A stretch of DNA of 32,295 nucleotides, from the NCBI GenBank assembly GCA_030603685.1, contig JAUVXG010000029.1, positions 1-32,295 on the forward strand. The letters run 5' to 3'. Position numbers and translations under genes: made by a program. Numbering within the stretch: the first letter of the stretch is position 1; every line of letters starts with the position of its first letter. A model generated the notes under the pieces. That model was not told the DNA's origin and made no database searches. It worked only from the letters and a program-made list of their open reading frames with translations. Of this stretch, positions 24,485-32,239 are shown one piece after another. Source of the DNA: Pleomorphomonas sp. GTDB lineage: Bacteria; Pseudomonadota; Alphaproteobacteria; Rhizobiales; Pleomorphomonadaceae.

Positions 24485-25084
24485 TTATCGCTGGCGCATC
24501 GACCGTCTTTCGCCGGCCGGGGAGTGGGCAATCCCCTCGGCGTCGACGAGCAGATGGGTGAAGCCGGCGATGGCCGGCTTGCCGGCCGGCGACAGGCTGC
24601 CGGCGCCGGTGAGGTAGACCGGCAGGCGCAGGGCCGCGCCGGCCAGTGCCACGAGGCCGGCGGCCACCGAGCGCGGAGCGTCGATGCCGCCGGGGGCGCC
24701 CAGCCCGAAGCCGTCGAGATCGATGCCCATGGCGGCAAGCCGGCGCGAGGCGGGCCTGTCTCGGCCGAGCCGGAGCGCGGCTTCCGGTCCGGCGATTTCC
24801 AGGATCAGCGACAGGGCGCCATCGGTCATGCCGAGTTCCGCCTCGGTGACCGACAGGGCGACCGCCATCCGGTCGGCCGGCGTGAAATCGTCGTGAACCG
24901 GAACCAGAACCGCCCGGGCGCCGACGGCGATGGCGGCGCGCGCGGCGTCGGGCTCGGCCGTTGCGACGGTGAAGGTGACGCCCGGCACCTCGTCGCCGCT
25001 CGCGATCAGCGGCCATAACAAGGTCGGTCGATTTACCAAGTCTTTTCTGATGTTTCTGCTGAGTAACTGGAAGATGAACGACAT
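24485..25084 (-). CDS. Unrecognised protein, faintly like the HpcH/HpaI-CitE barrel
   Basis: The 199-residue product is not confidently assigned. The segment AARAAIAVGARAVLVPVHDDFTPADRM followed by an acidic strand (LSLILEIAGPEAALRL) and GIDLDGFGLGAPGGIDAP recalls parts of CitE/HpcH aldolase-like barrels, but the protein is shorter than that family and the metal-binding Glu/Asp pair is not clear. The codon pattern (GC-rich third positions) supports it being coding. The start at 25084 has only a weak GGA seven bases upstream; an internal start is possible. It is divergent from the transglycosylase gene, sharing an AT-rich control region. Confidence 0.55.
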   Translation of the reverse strand: MSFIFQLLSRNIRKDLVNRPTLLWPLIASGDEVPGVTFTVATAEPDAARAAIAVGARAVLVPVHDDFTPADRMAVALSVTEAELGMTDGALSLILEIAGPEAALRLGRDRPASRRLAAMGIDLDGFGLGAPGGIDAPRSVAAGLVALAGAALRLPVYLTGAGSLSPAGKPAIAGFTHLLVDAEGIAHSPAGERRSMRQR

Positions 25085-25100
25085 TTACTAATCCTTAACC
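25084..25100 (+). promoter_or_regulatory. CtrA-like motif in the divergent control region
   Basis: TTTA-N7-TTAACC differs by one base from the CtrA consensus TTAA-N7-TTAAC. A second near-match, TTAA-N7-CTAA (25118-25132), lies 18 bp further on. The region is AT-rich, so chance matches are likely. With chpT in the window the idea is worth noting. Confidence 0.25.
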
Positions 25101-25133
25101 ATTCTTGAAGAGAATGATTAACAAATAACTAAC

Positions 25134-25181
25134 CGAGGCTGCAGAGCCTCGCCCTCCGACTTGCTGGAGTATTCGGAGGGC
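25134..25181 (+). promoter_or_regulatory. Two tandem leader hairpins, the second covering a Shine-Dalgarno sequence
   Basis: CGAGGCT-GCAG-AGCCTCG (25134-25151) is a perfect hairpin with a four-base loop. Directly after it GCCCTCCGA (25151-25159) pairs exactly with TCGGAGGGC (25173-25181); GGAGGG (25175-25180), the best ribosome-binding site for the gene at 25194, lies inside the stem. The loop contains CTTGCTGG, which recurs at 25183-25190. No T-run follows, so termination is unlikely; control of translation is inferred. Confidence 0.5.
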
Positions 25182-25193
25182 TCTTGCTGGTGA

Positions 25194-26333
25194 ATGCCCA
25201 TGAATCCGGTTTTCCAATGGGTCTACGGGACGCCGGCGCAGAAGACGACGGCGCCGCCGACCGCGTCAACAGGCATTTCGGGTCGCATCGAGCAGGCGTT
25301 CGACGCGGCCAGCGATACCACCGGTACCTCCTTCCAGTATCTCCTCGACACCGCCCAGCGGGAATCATCGCTGCAGCCCGACGCCAAGGCCGCGACGTCC
25401 TCGGCCACCGGCCTGTTCCAGTTCGTCGAAGGCACCTGGCTGCAGACGCTGAAGGAAGAGGGGCCGTCGCTCGGTCTCGGGCAGTACAGCGCCGAAATCA
25501 CCCGGACGACCGGAGGCCGCTACCAGGTGGCGGACCCGGCCATGCGGGAGAAGATCCTGGCGCTGCGCGAGGACCCGGACGTCTCGGCGCTGGTGGCCGG
25601 CGCCTTCACCCGCCGCAACGCCGAGACGCTGCGCGACGACATCGGCCGCGATGCGACGGCCGGCGAGCTCTACATCGCCCACTTCCTCGGCGCCAGGGGC
25701 GCCTCGTCGCTGATCGGCGCCGCCGGCAGCGATCCGACGTCCAGCGCCGCCGACCTGTTTCCGCAGGCGGCGCGGGCCAATCCGGCCATTTTCTATGAGG
25801 GCGGACGCGAGCGGACCGTCGCCGAGGTCTACGCCAACCTGACCGGCAAGCACGGCGGCTCGACGCCGGTCGCCATCGATGCCGGCCACGTCGTCGCCCG
25901 GCTGGACAGGCCGGACGAGCCGGTCTCCACCCGTTGGGACCCGGCGCTCGGCTACACCGACGCCGAGACCGGCGGCGGTGCGTCGCGCCGCATCGCCGAG
26001 GCGGAATCGGCGCTCACCGCGCTCACCTCGACGGATGGCACGTCCGGCTCCGGCTGGACGGCGGCCGAACCGACCGATGCCTTCTCGGCCATCTACCGCA
26101 CCGACGGGCCTGCCGTTGCAACGTCGGCCTCCGCCTTCTGGCAGGGTTTCAGCCTGTCGCCGAACCTGTTCCATACGGCCGTCTCCGACGACGCCTCCAG
26201 CCTCGCCGCGACCGTCGCCCAGGCGGCCGACACCAGCGCGGCGCTGAGGGCCAGCCAGCCGGGCCAGATTCTCAATCGCGGCTTCAAGGCCAGCGGGCCG
26301 CTCGACCTCGCCAGCTTCCTCAACGACGGCTGA
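25194..26333 (+). CDS. Lytic transglycosylase-like (SLT-domain) protein
   Basis: The 379-residue protein carries an SLT-like region at about 45-215: SFQYLLDTAQRESSLQP, in which Glu57 fits the catalytic acid, then ATGLFQFVEGTWL, the typical ATG-x-FQF motif. Such enzymes cleave peptidoglycan. There is no classical signal peptide, which is unusual for a cell-wall enzyme; export by another route, for example the flagellar secretion apparatus, is possible but unproven. Residues about 240-379 are Ala/Ser/Thr-rich and not recognised. Start: ATG 25194, 13 bases after GGAGGG (long spacing); ATG 25200 is an alternative. See the leader hairpins at 25134-25181. Confidence 0.78.
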   Translation: MPMNPVFQWVYGTPAQKTTAPPTASTGISGRIEQAFDAASDTTGTSFQYLLDTAQRESSLQPDAKAATSSATGLFQFVEGTWLQTLKEEGPSLGLGQYSAEITRTTGGRYQVADPAMREKILALREDPDVSALVAGAFTRRNAETLRDDIGRDATAGELYIAHFLGARGASSLIGAAGSDPTSSAADLFPQAARANPAIFYEGGRERTVAEVYANLTGKHGGSTPVAIDAGHVVARLDRPDEPVSTRWDPALGYTDAETGGGASRRIAEAESALTALTSTDGTSGSGWTAAEPTDAFSAIYRTDGPAVATSASAFWQGFSLSPNLFHTAVSDDASSLAATVAQAADTSAALRASQPGQILNRGFKASGPLDLASFLNDG

Positions 26334-26393
26334 CGTGTTCGCTGCGTCCTGTCCGAGCCTGCGACGCGCCGGCTGTCGCCGCCGAATGCCGCG

Positions 26394-26831
26394 ATGATCG
26401 ATCTCGCGGCCCTCTTCGGTTTGTTCCTGGCCGCTCTGATGGCCGCCACCGTCCTGCCGATGCAGTCGGAGGCGGCGCTGGTGGCGCTTCTCGTTGCCGG
26501 CGCCCATCCGGCCTGGCTTCTGGTGGCAATCGCCGGCTTGGGCAACGTGCTGGGGTCGGTCGTCAACTGGCTGATCGGCCGGGGCATCGAGCGGTTTCGG
26601 GACCGCACCTGGTTTCCGGTGAAGCCCGCCGCTCTGGCGCGCGCCCAAGGCTGGTACCGCCGCTATGGCAAATGGTCGCTGCTCCTGAGCTGGGCGCCCA
26701 TCGTCGGCGATCCGCTGACCGTTGTCGCCGGCCTGGCGCGCGAACCGCTTCCTGTGTTTCTGCTCCTCGTCACCATCGCCAAGTTCGGCCGCTACATGGT
26801 TCTGGCAGCGGCGACCCTCTCGGTCATCTGA
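26394..26831 (+). CDS. YqaA family (DedA-like) inner-membrane protein
   Basis: The 145-residue membrane protein matches small YqaA/DedA-type proteins (SNARE-associated family): helices at about 5-25 and 40-60, the motif GLGNVLGSVVNWLIGRG, then a Tyr/Arg-rich stretch (RAQGWYRRYGKWSLLLSWAPIVGDPLTVVAGL) with the conserved acidic/proline turn, and a final membrane helix. Family members are thought to move or sense lipids or to support the proton gradient; the YqaA branch is uncharacterised. It follows the SLT gene by 60 bp on the same strand, so cotranscription is possible. Confidence 0.88.
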   Translation: MIDLAALFGLFLAALMAATVLPMQSEAALVALLVAGAHPAWLLVAIAGLGNVLGSVVNWLIGRGIERFRDRTWFPVKPAALARAQGWYRRYGKWSLLLSWAPIVGDPLTVVAGLAREPLPVFLLLVTIAKFGRYMVLAAATLSVI

Positions 26832-26852
26832 GCGCGATTGCCAAATATCATG

Positions 26853-26868
26853 GTGAACCAATCCTTAA
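26853..26868 (-). promoter_or_regulatory. CtrA-like motif upstream of the DUF2336 gene
   Basis: On the minus strand TTAA-GGATTGG-TTCAC matches the CtrA pattern TTAA-N7-TTAAC with one mismatch. It lies about 75 bp before the DUF2336 start. One motif of this length can arise by chance, so support is weak. Confidence 0.25.
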
Positions 26869-26942
26869 GGGTCGGCATGGGATCATCCCCTCGATGACCG
26901 TCGGCGCGTGCTGCCGACGCATGAGCGTAACGGGGCGAGGGC

Positions 26943-28097
26943 ATGGGGCGGTTTCGGCTCATCGACTGGATGGACAACGCGCCGGCTCCGGCCCGGGCGT
27001 CGGCGGTGCCCGCGCTGGTCAGGAGTTACGTCCACGGCGACCTCACGCCCGAGGCGCGCGAGGTGATGGAGGCGGCGCTGACGCTCATCGCCGACGATCC
27101 TTCGCCCGACGTCCGCCGCGCGCTCGCCGAGGCGCTGTCGATCCACGAGACGGCGCCGCGCCACCTGATCGTGGCGCTGTCGCAGGATCTGCCGGCCATC
27201 GCCGAACCGATCTTCCGCCGTTCGCCCTGCCTGATCGACAGCGAACTCACGGCGGCGGTCGCGCTGGGCACGCCGTCGATTGTCAAGGCCGTCGCCGGCC
27301 GTCCGTGGATTTCCTTCGAAGTGGCCGACGCCATCGCCGCCGAGGGCGACCGCGAGGCCGTGCTCGCCATGCTCGCCAACCCCGGCGCCGATCTCGATGG
27401 CGAGGCCTTCGCCGTCATCGCCGACCGTCTGGGCGCCGACGGCGAGATCCGGGAGGCGCTGTTCGCCCGCCGCGACCTGCCGCTCGCCGTGCGTCAGTCG
27501 CTGATTTCGGCGCTGGGCGAAAAACTCGGCCGTTTCCTGGTCGGCCGCGCCTGGATCGCGCCCAAGCGAGCCGGTGTCGTGCTGCGCGAGGCCTGTGACA
27601 AGGCGACGGTGTTTCTCGCCGGTTCCGCAGAGGAGGCCGAGCTTTCCGCGCTGGTCGAGCATCTGCGGTCAACGGGACAACTGACGACGGCCCTGCTCAT
27701 CCGCTCGATGTGCGAGGGCCACATCCGCTTTCTCGAGGCGGCGCTTGCCCGCCTGTCCGGCCTGCCGGCCACCCGCGTCTACGCCCTGCTGATGGACGGC
27801 CGGGCCGGCGCGCTCCGTGCGCTGTTCACGCGGGCCGGCTTGCCGGAGCGCAGCCATGCCGCGTTTCTCGCCGCTCTCGAGGTTTGGCGCGAACTCGATT
27901 ACGACGGCCGCGAGGGCGACAAGCCGCGCTTCGGCCGCCGCATGATCGAGCGCATCCTCACCCGCTATCAGGAGTTTGCGCCGGGCGAGGTGGACGACCT
28001 GCTCGCCATGCTCAGGCGGCTCGCCGCCGAGAGCGCCCGCACGGCGGCACGCGAGATCCTCGAATCGCGACGCGAGGGCCGCTCAAGGGCAGCGTGA
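26943..28097 (+). CDS. DUF2336 domain-containing protein
   Basis: The 384-residue all-helical protein matches DUF2336, an alphaproteobacterial family: early LVRSYVHGDLTPEAREVMEAALTLIADDPSPDVRRALAEAL, HEAT-like repeats with SELTAAVALGTPSI and SFEVADAIA in the middle, and a helical C-terminal part with RMIERILTRY. The repeats suggest a protein-protein interaction scaffold. The function is unknown; DUF2336 genes often lie near signalling or motility genes, and here an HPt-domain gene is convergent 80 bp away. The start is ATG 26943, with GGGGCGAGGG upstream. It is separated from the YqaA gene by 111 bp. Confidence 0.87.
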   Translation: MGRFRLIDWMDNAPAPARASAVPALVRSYVHGDLTPEAREVMEAALTLIADDPSPDVRRALAEALSIHETAPRHLIVALSQDLPAIAEPIFRRSPCLIDSELTAAVALGTPSIVKAVAGRPWISFEVADAIAAEGDREAVLAMLANPGADLDGEAFAVIADRLGADGEIREALFARRDLPLAVRQSLISALGEKLGRFLVGRAWIAPKRAGVVLREACDKATVFLAGSAEEAELSALVEHLRSTGQLTTALLIRSMCEGHIRFLEAALARLSGLPATRVYALLMDGRAGALRALFTRAGLPERSHAAFLAALEVWRELDYDGREGDKPRFGRRMIERILTRYQEFAPGEVDDLLAMLRRLAAESARTAAREILESRREGRSRAA

Positions 28098-28177
28098 GAT
28101 CAAGTGCGCAGGGAAGGGCGAGCGCGTGGCTTGCCGCATCCGGTCATCAGGAAAGCGTCGCGACTTCGGAACGACGA

Positions 28178-28720
28178 TCACAAATCGCGGATGATGACGC
28201 CGTCGTCTTCCTCGTCGACGTGCCCATGCTTGGCGATATAGGCCTCGGTCACGTCGAGCAGCGTCTGCGTCAGCGCCGAGCCGACGCGGTTCTGCTCGTC
28301 CTTGGCGCGTTCGCGGACGATGGCGCGGATGGCGTCGACATGCTGGTTGACGAGATCGATCGGCGTCAGCGCGCGGTCGGTGATGCGTTCGAGCAGGGCG
28401 CACAGGCTGCCGGCGACCCGGGTGGCCAGCGGGAAGCCGAGCGTGGTCGACTGGCCCTTGATGTCGTGGACGGCGCGGTGGAAGGCGCGCTTTTCCTCGC
28501 CCTCGCGATAGTCGATGGCGGCCCAGGCGTCGCGCGTCGCGAACATCGTCTTGACCTCGTCGAGCATCCAGTCGTCGAAATGCGTCGACAGGATCTGCAG
28601 CGCCGCCTCGGCGCGCTTCACCGGATCGTCGGCCGGCGAGCGACGACGGATCTCCCGCACCTTCTTGCGGAGGTCGTTCTTGGCCTCGATGTACTCGGGA
28701 GCGTCGGAAGGCTTGGACAT
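28178..28720 (-). CDS. HPt-domain phosphotransfer protein
   Basis: The 180-residue protein consists of an N-terminal charged helix region (KNDLRKKVREIRRRSPADDP) and an HPt domain (about 40-150), with phosphorylatable His85 in HDIKGQSTTLGFP, the usual HxxKG pattern. The C-terminal helix ends in DEEDDGVIIRDL. Stand-alone HPt proteins pass phosphate between receivers; a partner could be the receiver of the hybrid CheA, or another kinase outside the window. The ATG at 28720 has GGAA nine bases upstream; a start at 28759 would add 13 residues unlike the family. It is convergent with DUF2336 and lies just downstream of nadK on the same strand. Confidence 0.85.
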   Translation of the reverse strand: MSKPSDAPEYIEAKNDLRKKVREIRRRSPADDPVKRAEAALQILSTHFDDWMLDEVKTMFATRDAWAAIDYREGEEKRAFHRAVHDIKGQSTTLGFPLATRVAGSLCALLERITDRALTPIDLVNQHVDAIRAIVRERAKDEQNRVGSALTQTLLDVTEAYIAKHGHVDEEDDGVIIRDL

Positions 28721-28796
28721 CGGCGTTGGTTCCGTCGATTGCACGGTGGAAGACCGCAAGGGTCGATTGTCGTCGTCGTCGCTTAAGGAAACGTAA

Positions 28797-28811
28797 CGGA
28801 CCTCAGGTCCG
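28797..28811. repeat. Perfect palindrome over the nadK stop codon
   Basis: CGGACCT (28797-28803) and AGGTCCG (28805-28811) are exact inverted copies around one base, and include the nadK stop codon (28803-28805). It could be a short 3' hairpin or a protein site; no T-run follows. Confidence 0.35.
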
Positions 28812-29588
28812 GAACTGTTCGGTCAGGACGCGCTCCTCCCAGCCGTGGTTGCGATCGAACAGGATGAGGCTGCGCTGGCGCACGTCGGCCTTGATGGCGA
28901 CGCGCAGCACGTCGCGCACTTCCTGGTGGTCGGCGGCCACCGAGACCGGCCGCTTCTGGTGCTCCAGCACGTCGATGACGATGGAGCAGCGGTCGGGAAT
29001 GACCGCGCCGCGCCAGCCGCGCGGACGGAAGGCGCTGATCGGCGTGACGGCGAGCAGCGGCACGTGAATCGGCAGGATGGGGCCGTGGGCGGACAGATTG
29101 TAGGCCGTCGAGCCGGCAGGCGTCGCCACCAGCACGCCGTCGCAGCTCATTTCCTCGAGGCGCACCTTGTCGTCGATCGAGATCCGGAGCTTGGCCGCCT
29201 GATAGGTCTGCCGCATCAGCGACACTTCGTTGAAGGCGTGGGCGAGGTGGGTGTCGCCGATCACCGTCCTCGCCTCCATGGCGAGCGGGTGCAGGGCGGT
29301 GACCACCGAATCGGCCAGGCGTTCCCGGAGCCCCTCGACGCGGAACTCGTTCATCAGGAAACCGACGGAGCCGCAGTTAAGCCCGTAGATCGGCTTGTCG
29401 GAGTTGATGAAGCGGTGAAGCGTCTGCAGCATCAGCCCATCGCCGCCCAGCGCCACGATGGTGTCGGCGTCGTCGGCATCGACATCGCCATACTCGGCGA
29501 CGAGGAGGGCCCTGGCTTCCTGGGCCTCTGGCGTGTCGCTGGCAACGAAGGAAAGGTGCTCGAAGGAAGGGCGTCCGTTATGCGGCAT
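28803..29588 (-). CDS. nadK: NAD kinase
   Basis: NadK phosphorylates NAD to NADP, the only route to NADP. The 261-residue protein has the GGDG motif (48-51, TIVALGGDGLML), GLNCGSVGFLMNEF, the NEVSLMRQT segment, and CDGVLVATPAGSTAYNLSAHGPI, all diagnostic of the bacterial enzyme. ATG 29588 is chosen because the conserved N terminus (SFVASDTPEAQEA) begins just after it; longer in-frame versions add residues unlike the family and run into cutA. Divergent from cutA. The HPt gene lies 82 bp downstream on the same strand. Confidence 0.95.
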   Translation of the reverse strand: MPHNGRPSFEHLSFVASDTPEAQEARALLVAEYGDVDADDADTIVALGGDGLMLQTLHRFINSDKPIYGLNCGSVGFLMNEFRVEGLRERLADSVVTALHPLAMEARTVIGDTHLAHAFNEVSLMRQTYQAAKLRISIDDKVRLEEMSCDGVLVATPAGSTAYNLSAHGPILPIHVPLLAVTPISAFRPRGWRGAVIPDRCSIVIDVLEHQKRPVSVAADHQEVRDVLRVAIKADVRQRSLILFDRNHGWEERVLTEQFRT

Positions 29589-29685
29589 CAGGTCCGTCGC
29601 GTCAGTCGTCCGGTGGTTCAATCGCTCCGACCGGCCGCCACCGTCCCCTGCCACGCGCGACATTCGGACGATGCGCCCGCCGCAA

Positions 29686-29713
29686 TTGGGGGTCCACTTT
29701 CGTAGGATATGAT
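29686..29713 (+). promoter_or_regulatory. Possible promoter of cutA
   Basis: TTGGGG (29686-29691), 16-bp spacing, TATGAT (29708-29713). The -10 box is good and the -35 box weak. It lies about 90 bp before the cutA start, between the divergent nadK and cutA genes. Confidence 0.35.
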
Positions 29714-29799
29714 CTAGCATGGCCCCGTTGAAAAGGAAACGTGCCGCGCCGGCCCCGATTCTCGCCGACCGGCAACCTTCGGAAGCTGCGGGAGAAGCC

Positions 29800-30174
29800 A
29801 TGTCGAAATCCGTCGACGACCTGCGTATCGTCAGCGTCACCTGCCCGGACGAAGCGACGGCGCTCGCCATTGCCCGCCTCGTCGTGGAACGGCGCCTCGC
29901 CGCCTGCGCCAACATCGTGCCGGGCGTGCGCAGCGTCTATCGCTGGATGGGCGAGATCAGCGAGGACAGCGAGGTACTCCTCATCATGAAGACGCGCGAG
30001 GATTTCGTGGAGTCGCTGTTCACCGCCATCGTCGCCAACCATCCCTTCCAGCAACCGGCCATCGAGGTGACGGCGCTGGCCGGCGCCGGGCGCGGCGTCG
30101 CCGCCTGGATCCGGGCCGAGACCGGTGGCGAGGACAGCACGGCGCTGCCAAAGACCTTCAAGCCGGTGGAGTAG
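29800..30174 (+). CDS. cutA: Divalent cation tolerance protein CutA
   Basis: The 124-residue protein is a CutA1-type trimeric ferredoxin-like protein: VTCPDEATALAIARLVVERRLAACANIVPGVRSVYRWMGEI, then SEVLLIMKT and the HPFQQPAIEVTAL stretch typical of the family. It is linked to copper and other divalent metal tolerance in E. coli, though its molecular role is uncertain. GGAG at 29791-29794, five bases before the ATG at 29800, fixes the start; an upstream in-frame ATG at 29719 lies only six bases after the putative -10 box. Divergent from nadK, convergent with the AI-2E family gene. Confidence 0.93.
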   Translation: MSKSVDDLRIVSVTCPDEATALAIARLVVERRLAACANIVPGVRSVYRWMGEISEDSEVLLIMKTREDFVESLFTAIVANHPFQQPAIEVTALAGAGRGVAAWIRAETGGEDSTALPKTFKPVE

Positions 30175-30209
30175 AACCGCCGACGGGAGGCGCGCCCGCA
30201 AGCCGGGTA

Positions 30210-31271
30210 TTAATTGGCGCCGCCGCCGGGCGGAGATACGTCTTCGCCGAGCGTGTCACGCAAGTAGAGCTGGATGACCAGACCATAGAGGACGACCGTC
30301 AGCGGCGTGCCGAGGAGCACGCCCAGCGGCCCGAAAAGCGCCCCGAGCGCCAGGATGGCGAAGAGCGTCAGCACCGGCGGTACGTCGACCGTTTCGCGCT
30401 GGACCAGCGGCATGATGAGATTGCTCTCGATCTGCTGCACGGCAACGTAGAGCCCGAGAACCCAGAAGATCGTGTTCTGTCCTTCGGATTGCGCCAGCAG
30501 CAGCGCGGGCACCGCGCTGAGGATCGGGCCGACGATCGGAACGAACTCGGACAGACCGGCCAGGAAGCCGAGGGCCAGCGCGGAGGGCATTCCGATCAGA
30601 TAAAGTCCGATGGTGACCAAGGCGCCAACGACGGCCATGGAAATGAGCTGGCCGAGCAGCCACAGGCGCAAGGCGCGGCCCGAGTTGTCGAGCGCGTTCG
30701 TCGCACGCTCTCGCCACCGCGGCGGAGCCAGCTTGAGGATGCCGCGCCAATATCGCTGGGCGCGGGCGGCCAGATAAATGCCGGCGACCAGAACCAGCAG
30801 GATGTTCGCCAACACGCCGAGCAGCACCGACGTGTAGCTGGCGATCTTTCCGGCCGTGCCGGCTCGACCGAGGAAGGAACTGGCCTGTTCGCCGACGCGC
30901 TGCGGCAGATCGTCCACGCCCAGCCGGTTCCCCAGCTCGGCGAGCATGTGGGGGAAGCGCTGGACCAGGGAGGAAACCTCTCCGGCGAGTTGCCATCCCA
31001 GCAGGAAGAAGAACAGGATGAAGAGCAAGAGGATGGCCGTACCGGCCAGGACCAGCGACCAGGGTGTCCGGATCGGGCTGTGCCTCTCGATCAGCTCTGC
31101 GGAACTGCGCAGGATCACCGCCACGACAACGGCGCCGAAAAACAGCAGGAGAACATCGGAGAGACGCCAGATCAGCGCGGCGAAAGCCAGCACTCCCACG
31201 ACCGCCAACGAGCCACGGACCAATAGCGAAAGTCTTGCGGGTTCGGAACCGCCCGAGTGGGTTTCCGTCAA
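30210..31271 (-). CDS. AI-2E family transporter (PerM-like), TTG start
   Basis: The 353-residue membrane protein has seven to eight predicted segments and the family's features: N-terminal paired helices (LAVVGVLAFAALIWRL, LLLFFGAVVVAVILRSSAELIERH), a central soluble segment (LVQRFPHMLAELGNRLG), then GLYLIGMPSALALGFLAGLSEFVPIVGPILSAVPALLLA and the C-terminal ALGALFGPLGVLLGTPLTVVLY. The family is named after a quorum-signal exporter but many members have other or unknown cargo. The best start is TTG at 31271: AGGAG (31282-31278 on the minus strand) lies six bases upstream and the predicted protein then starts at the usual point. A longer frame from 31592 would overlap the SDR gene and adds an Arg-rich tail unlike the family. 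Confidence 0.86.
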   Translation of the reverse strand: MTETHSGGSEPARLSLLVRGSLAVVGVLAFAALIWRLSDVLLLFFGAVVVAVILRSSAELIERHSPIRTPWSLVLAGTAILLLFILFFFLLGWQLAGEVSSLVQRFPHMLAELGNRLGVDDLPQRVGEQASSFLGRAGTAGKIASYTSVLLGVLANILLVLVAGIYLAARAQRYWRGILKLAPPRWRERATNALDNSGRALRLWLLGQLISMAVVGALVTIGLYLIGMPSALALGFLAGLSEFVPIVGPILSAVPALLLAQSEGQNTIFWVLGLYVAVQQIESNLIMPLVQRETVDVPPVLTLFAILALGALFGPLGVLLGTPLTVVLYGLVIQLYLRDTLGEDVSPPGGGAN

Positions 31272-31441
31272 GGCTCGCTCCTGCGGGGTCGGTGCTCGGG
31301 GCTGACATCGAGCACGAGAACATCGTCTGTAGGGCGATCGTGGTCCCGTCAGGTCAACCCGGAAGCCGCTCGATAGTTCCGCGGCACCATGGGTGTTGTC
31401 CGGGCTCCGGTGCGTTACGGCCGAGAGCCCGGAGGAGCGGT

Positions 31442-32239
31442 CTATTCCGGGATCATGCCTGCCGTCAGGTTGACGTAGGCGGCCGTCATCGAGCGCGCCT
31501 TGTCGGAGACCAGGAATGCGGCGGTTTCCGCGACGTCCTCGAGGGTCGGCAGCCGTCCCAGGAGCGTGGTCTGGGCACCGCCGGCCAGCCACTGGTCGAC
31601 CGAAAGCCCCATGGCCGCCGCCTTCGGCTGGAAGAGCTCCCGCGTGTACGAGCCGGCGGCCGGTGCATCGGAAATGGCGTGCGGGCCGAGGCAGACGACG
31701 CGGATGTTGCGTGGTCCGAGTTCGGCCGCCAGCACGCGCGAAAAGGCCTCGACGCCGGCGCAGGTCACGCTGTAGCCGAGATGCCCCGGAGGCGCCGTTC
31801 GCCCCGCCGGCGTGGACAGCGTCAGGATGACGCCCTGCCGCGACGTGCCCATGTGGGGCACGACCGCCTTGGTGCTGTTGAACAGCGAGCGCAGGAAATT
31901 GTCGACCGGGCTCATGAAGGTGTCGAGGTCGAGGTCGTCGATGAGGCTGCCCTGGTCGTGCATGAAGCTGGTCGCGTTGATGGCGACGTCGATCTCGCCG
32001 ATGCGCTCGACGAGCGCGTCCACGGCGCGGCGGGTGGCTCCCTCGTCGAGGCAGTCGACGGAGAACACCTCGGCCGTTCCCCCGGCCGATCGCACGGCTT
32101 CGGCCGTGGCGGCCAGCCTGTTGGCGCCGCGGGCGCCGAGGTAGACCTTGGCGCCCTCCGCCGCGAAGGCCTTGGCCATCGCCGTTCCGATGGCGCCGCT
32201 GCCACCCATGATCACGATGCGTTTGCCGTTCAGTATCAT
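31442..32239 (-). CDS. SDR-like protein lacking the catalytic lysine
   Basis: The 265-residue protein has the SDR fold signature: GGSGAIG cofactor loop (12-18), INAT in place of NNAG (88-91), Ser142 (LTLSTPAG) and Tyr156. The position four after this Tyr, normally Lys (YxxxK), is Cys160: the codon is TGC. Without Lys, normal NAD(P)H-dependent catalysis is doubtful; the protein could bind a nucleotide or have another role. The C-terminal region (EDVAETAAFLVSDKARSMTAAYVNLTAGM) is well kept, so it is not a simple pseudogene. AGGGG seven bases before the ATG supports the start. It stands alone near the window end. Confidence 0.85.
   Translation of the reverse strand: MILNGKRIVIMGGSGAIGTAMAKAFAAEGAKVYLGARGANRLAATAEAVRSAGGTAEVFSVDCLDEGATRRAVDALVERIGEIDVAINATSFMHDQGSLIDDLDLDTFMSPVDNFLRSLFNSTKAVVPHMGTSRQGVILTLSTPAGRTAPPGHLGYSVTCAGVEAFSRVLAAELGPRNIRVVCLGPHAISDAPAAGSYTRELFQPKAAAMGLSVDQWLAGGAQTTLLGRLPTLEDVAETAAFLVSDKARSMTAAYVNLTAGMIPE

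Noticed and set aside
25365-26861. 498-codon open frame on the minus strand
   Set aside because: It is antisense to the SLT and YqaA genes and its product is Arg/Gly-rich with no motif.
31272-31592. Longer N terminus for the AI-2E family protein
   Set aside because: It overlaps the SDR gene and adds an Arg-rich segment unlike the family; the TTG with AGGAG at 31271 is better.
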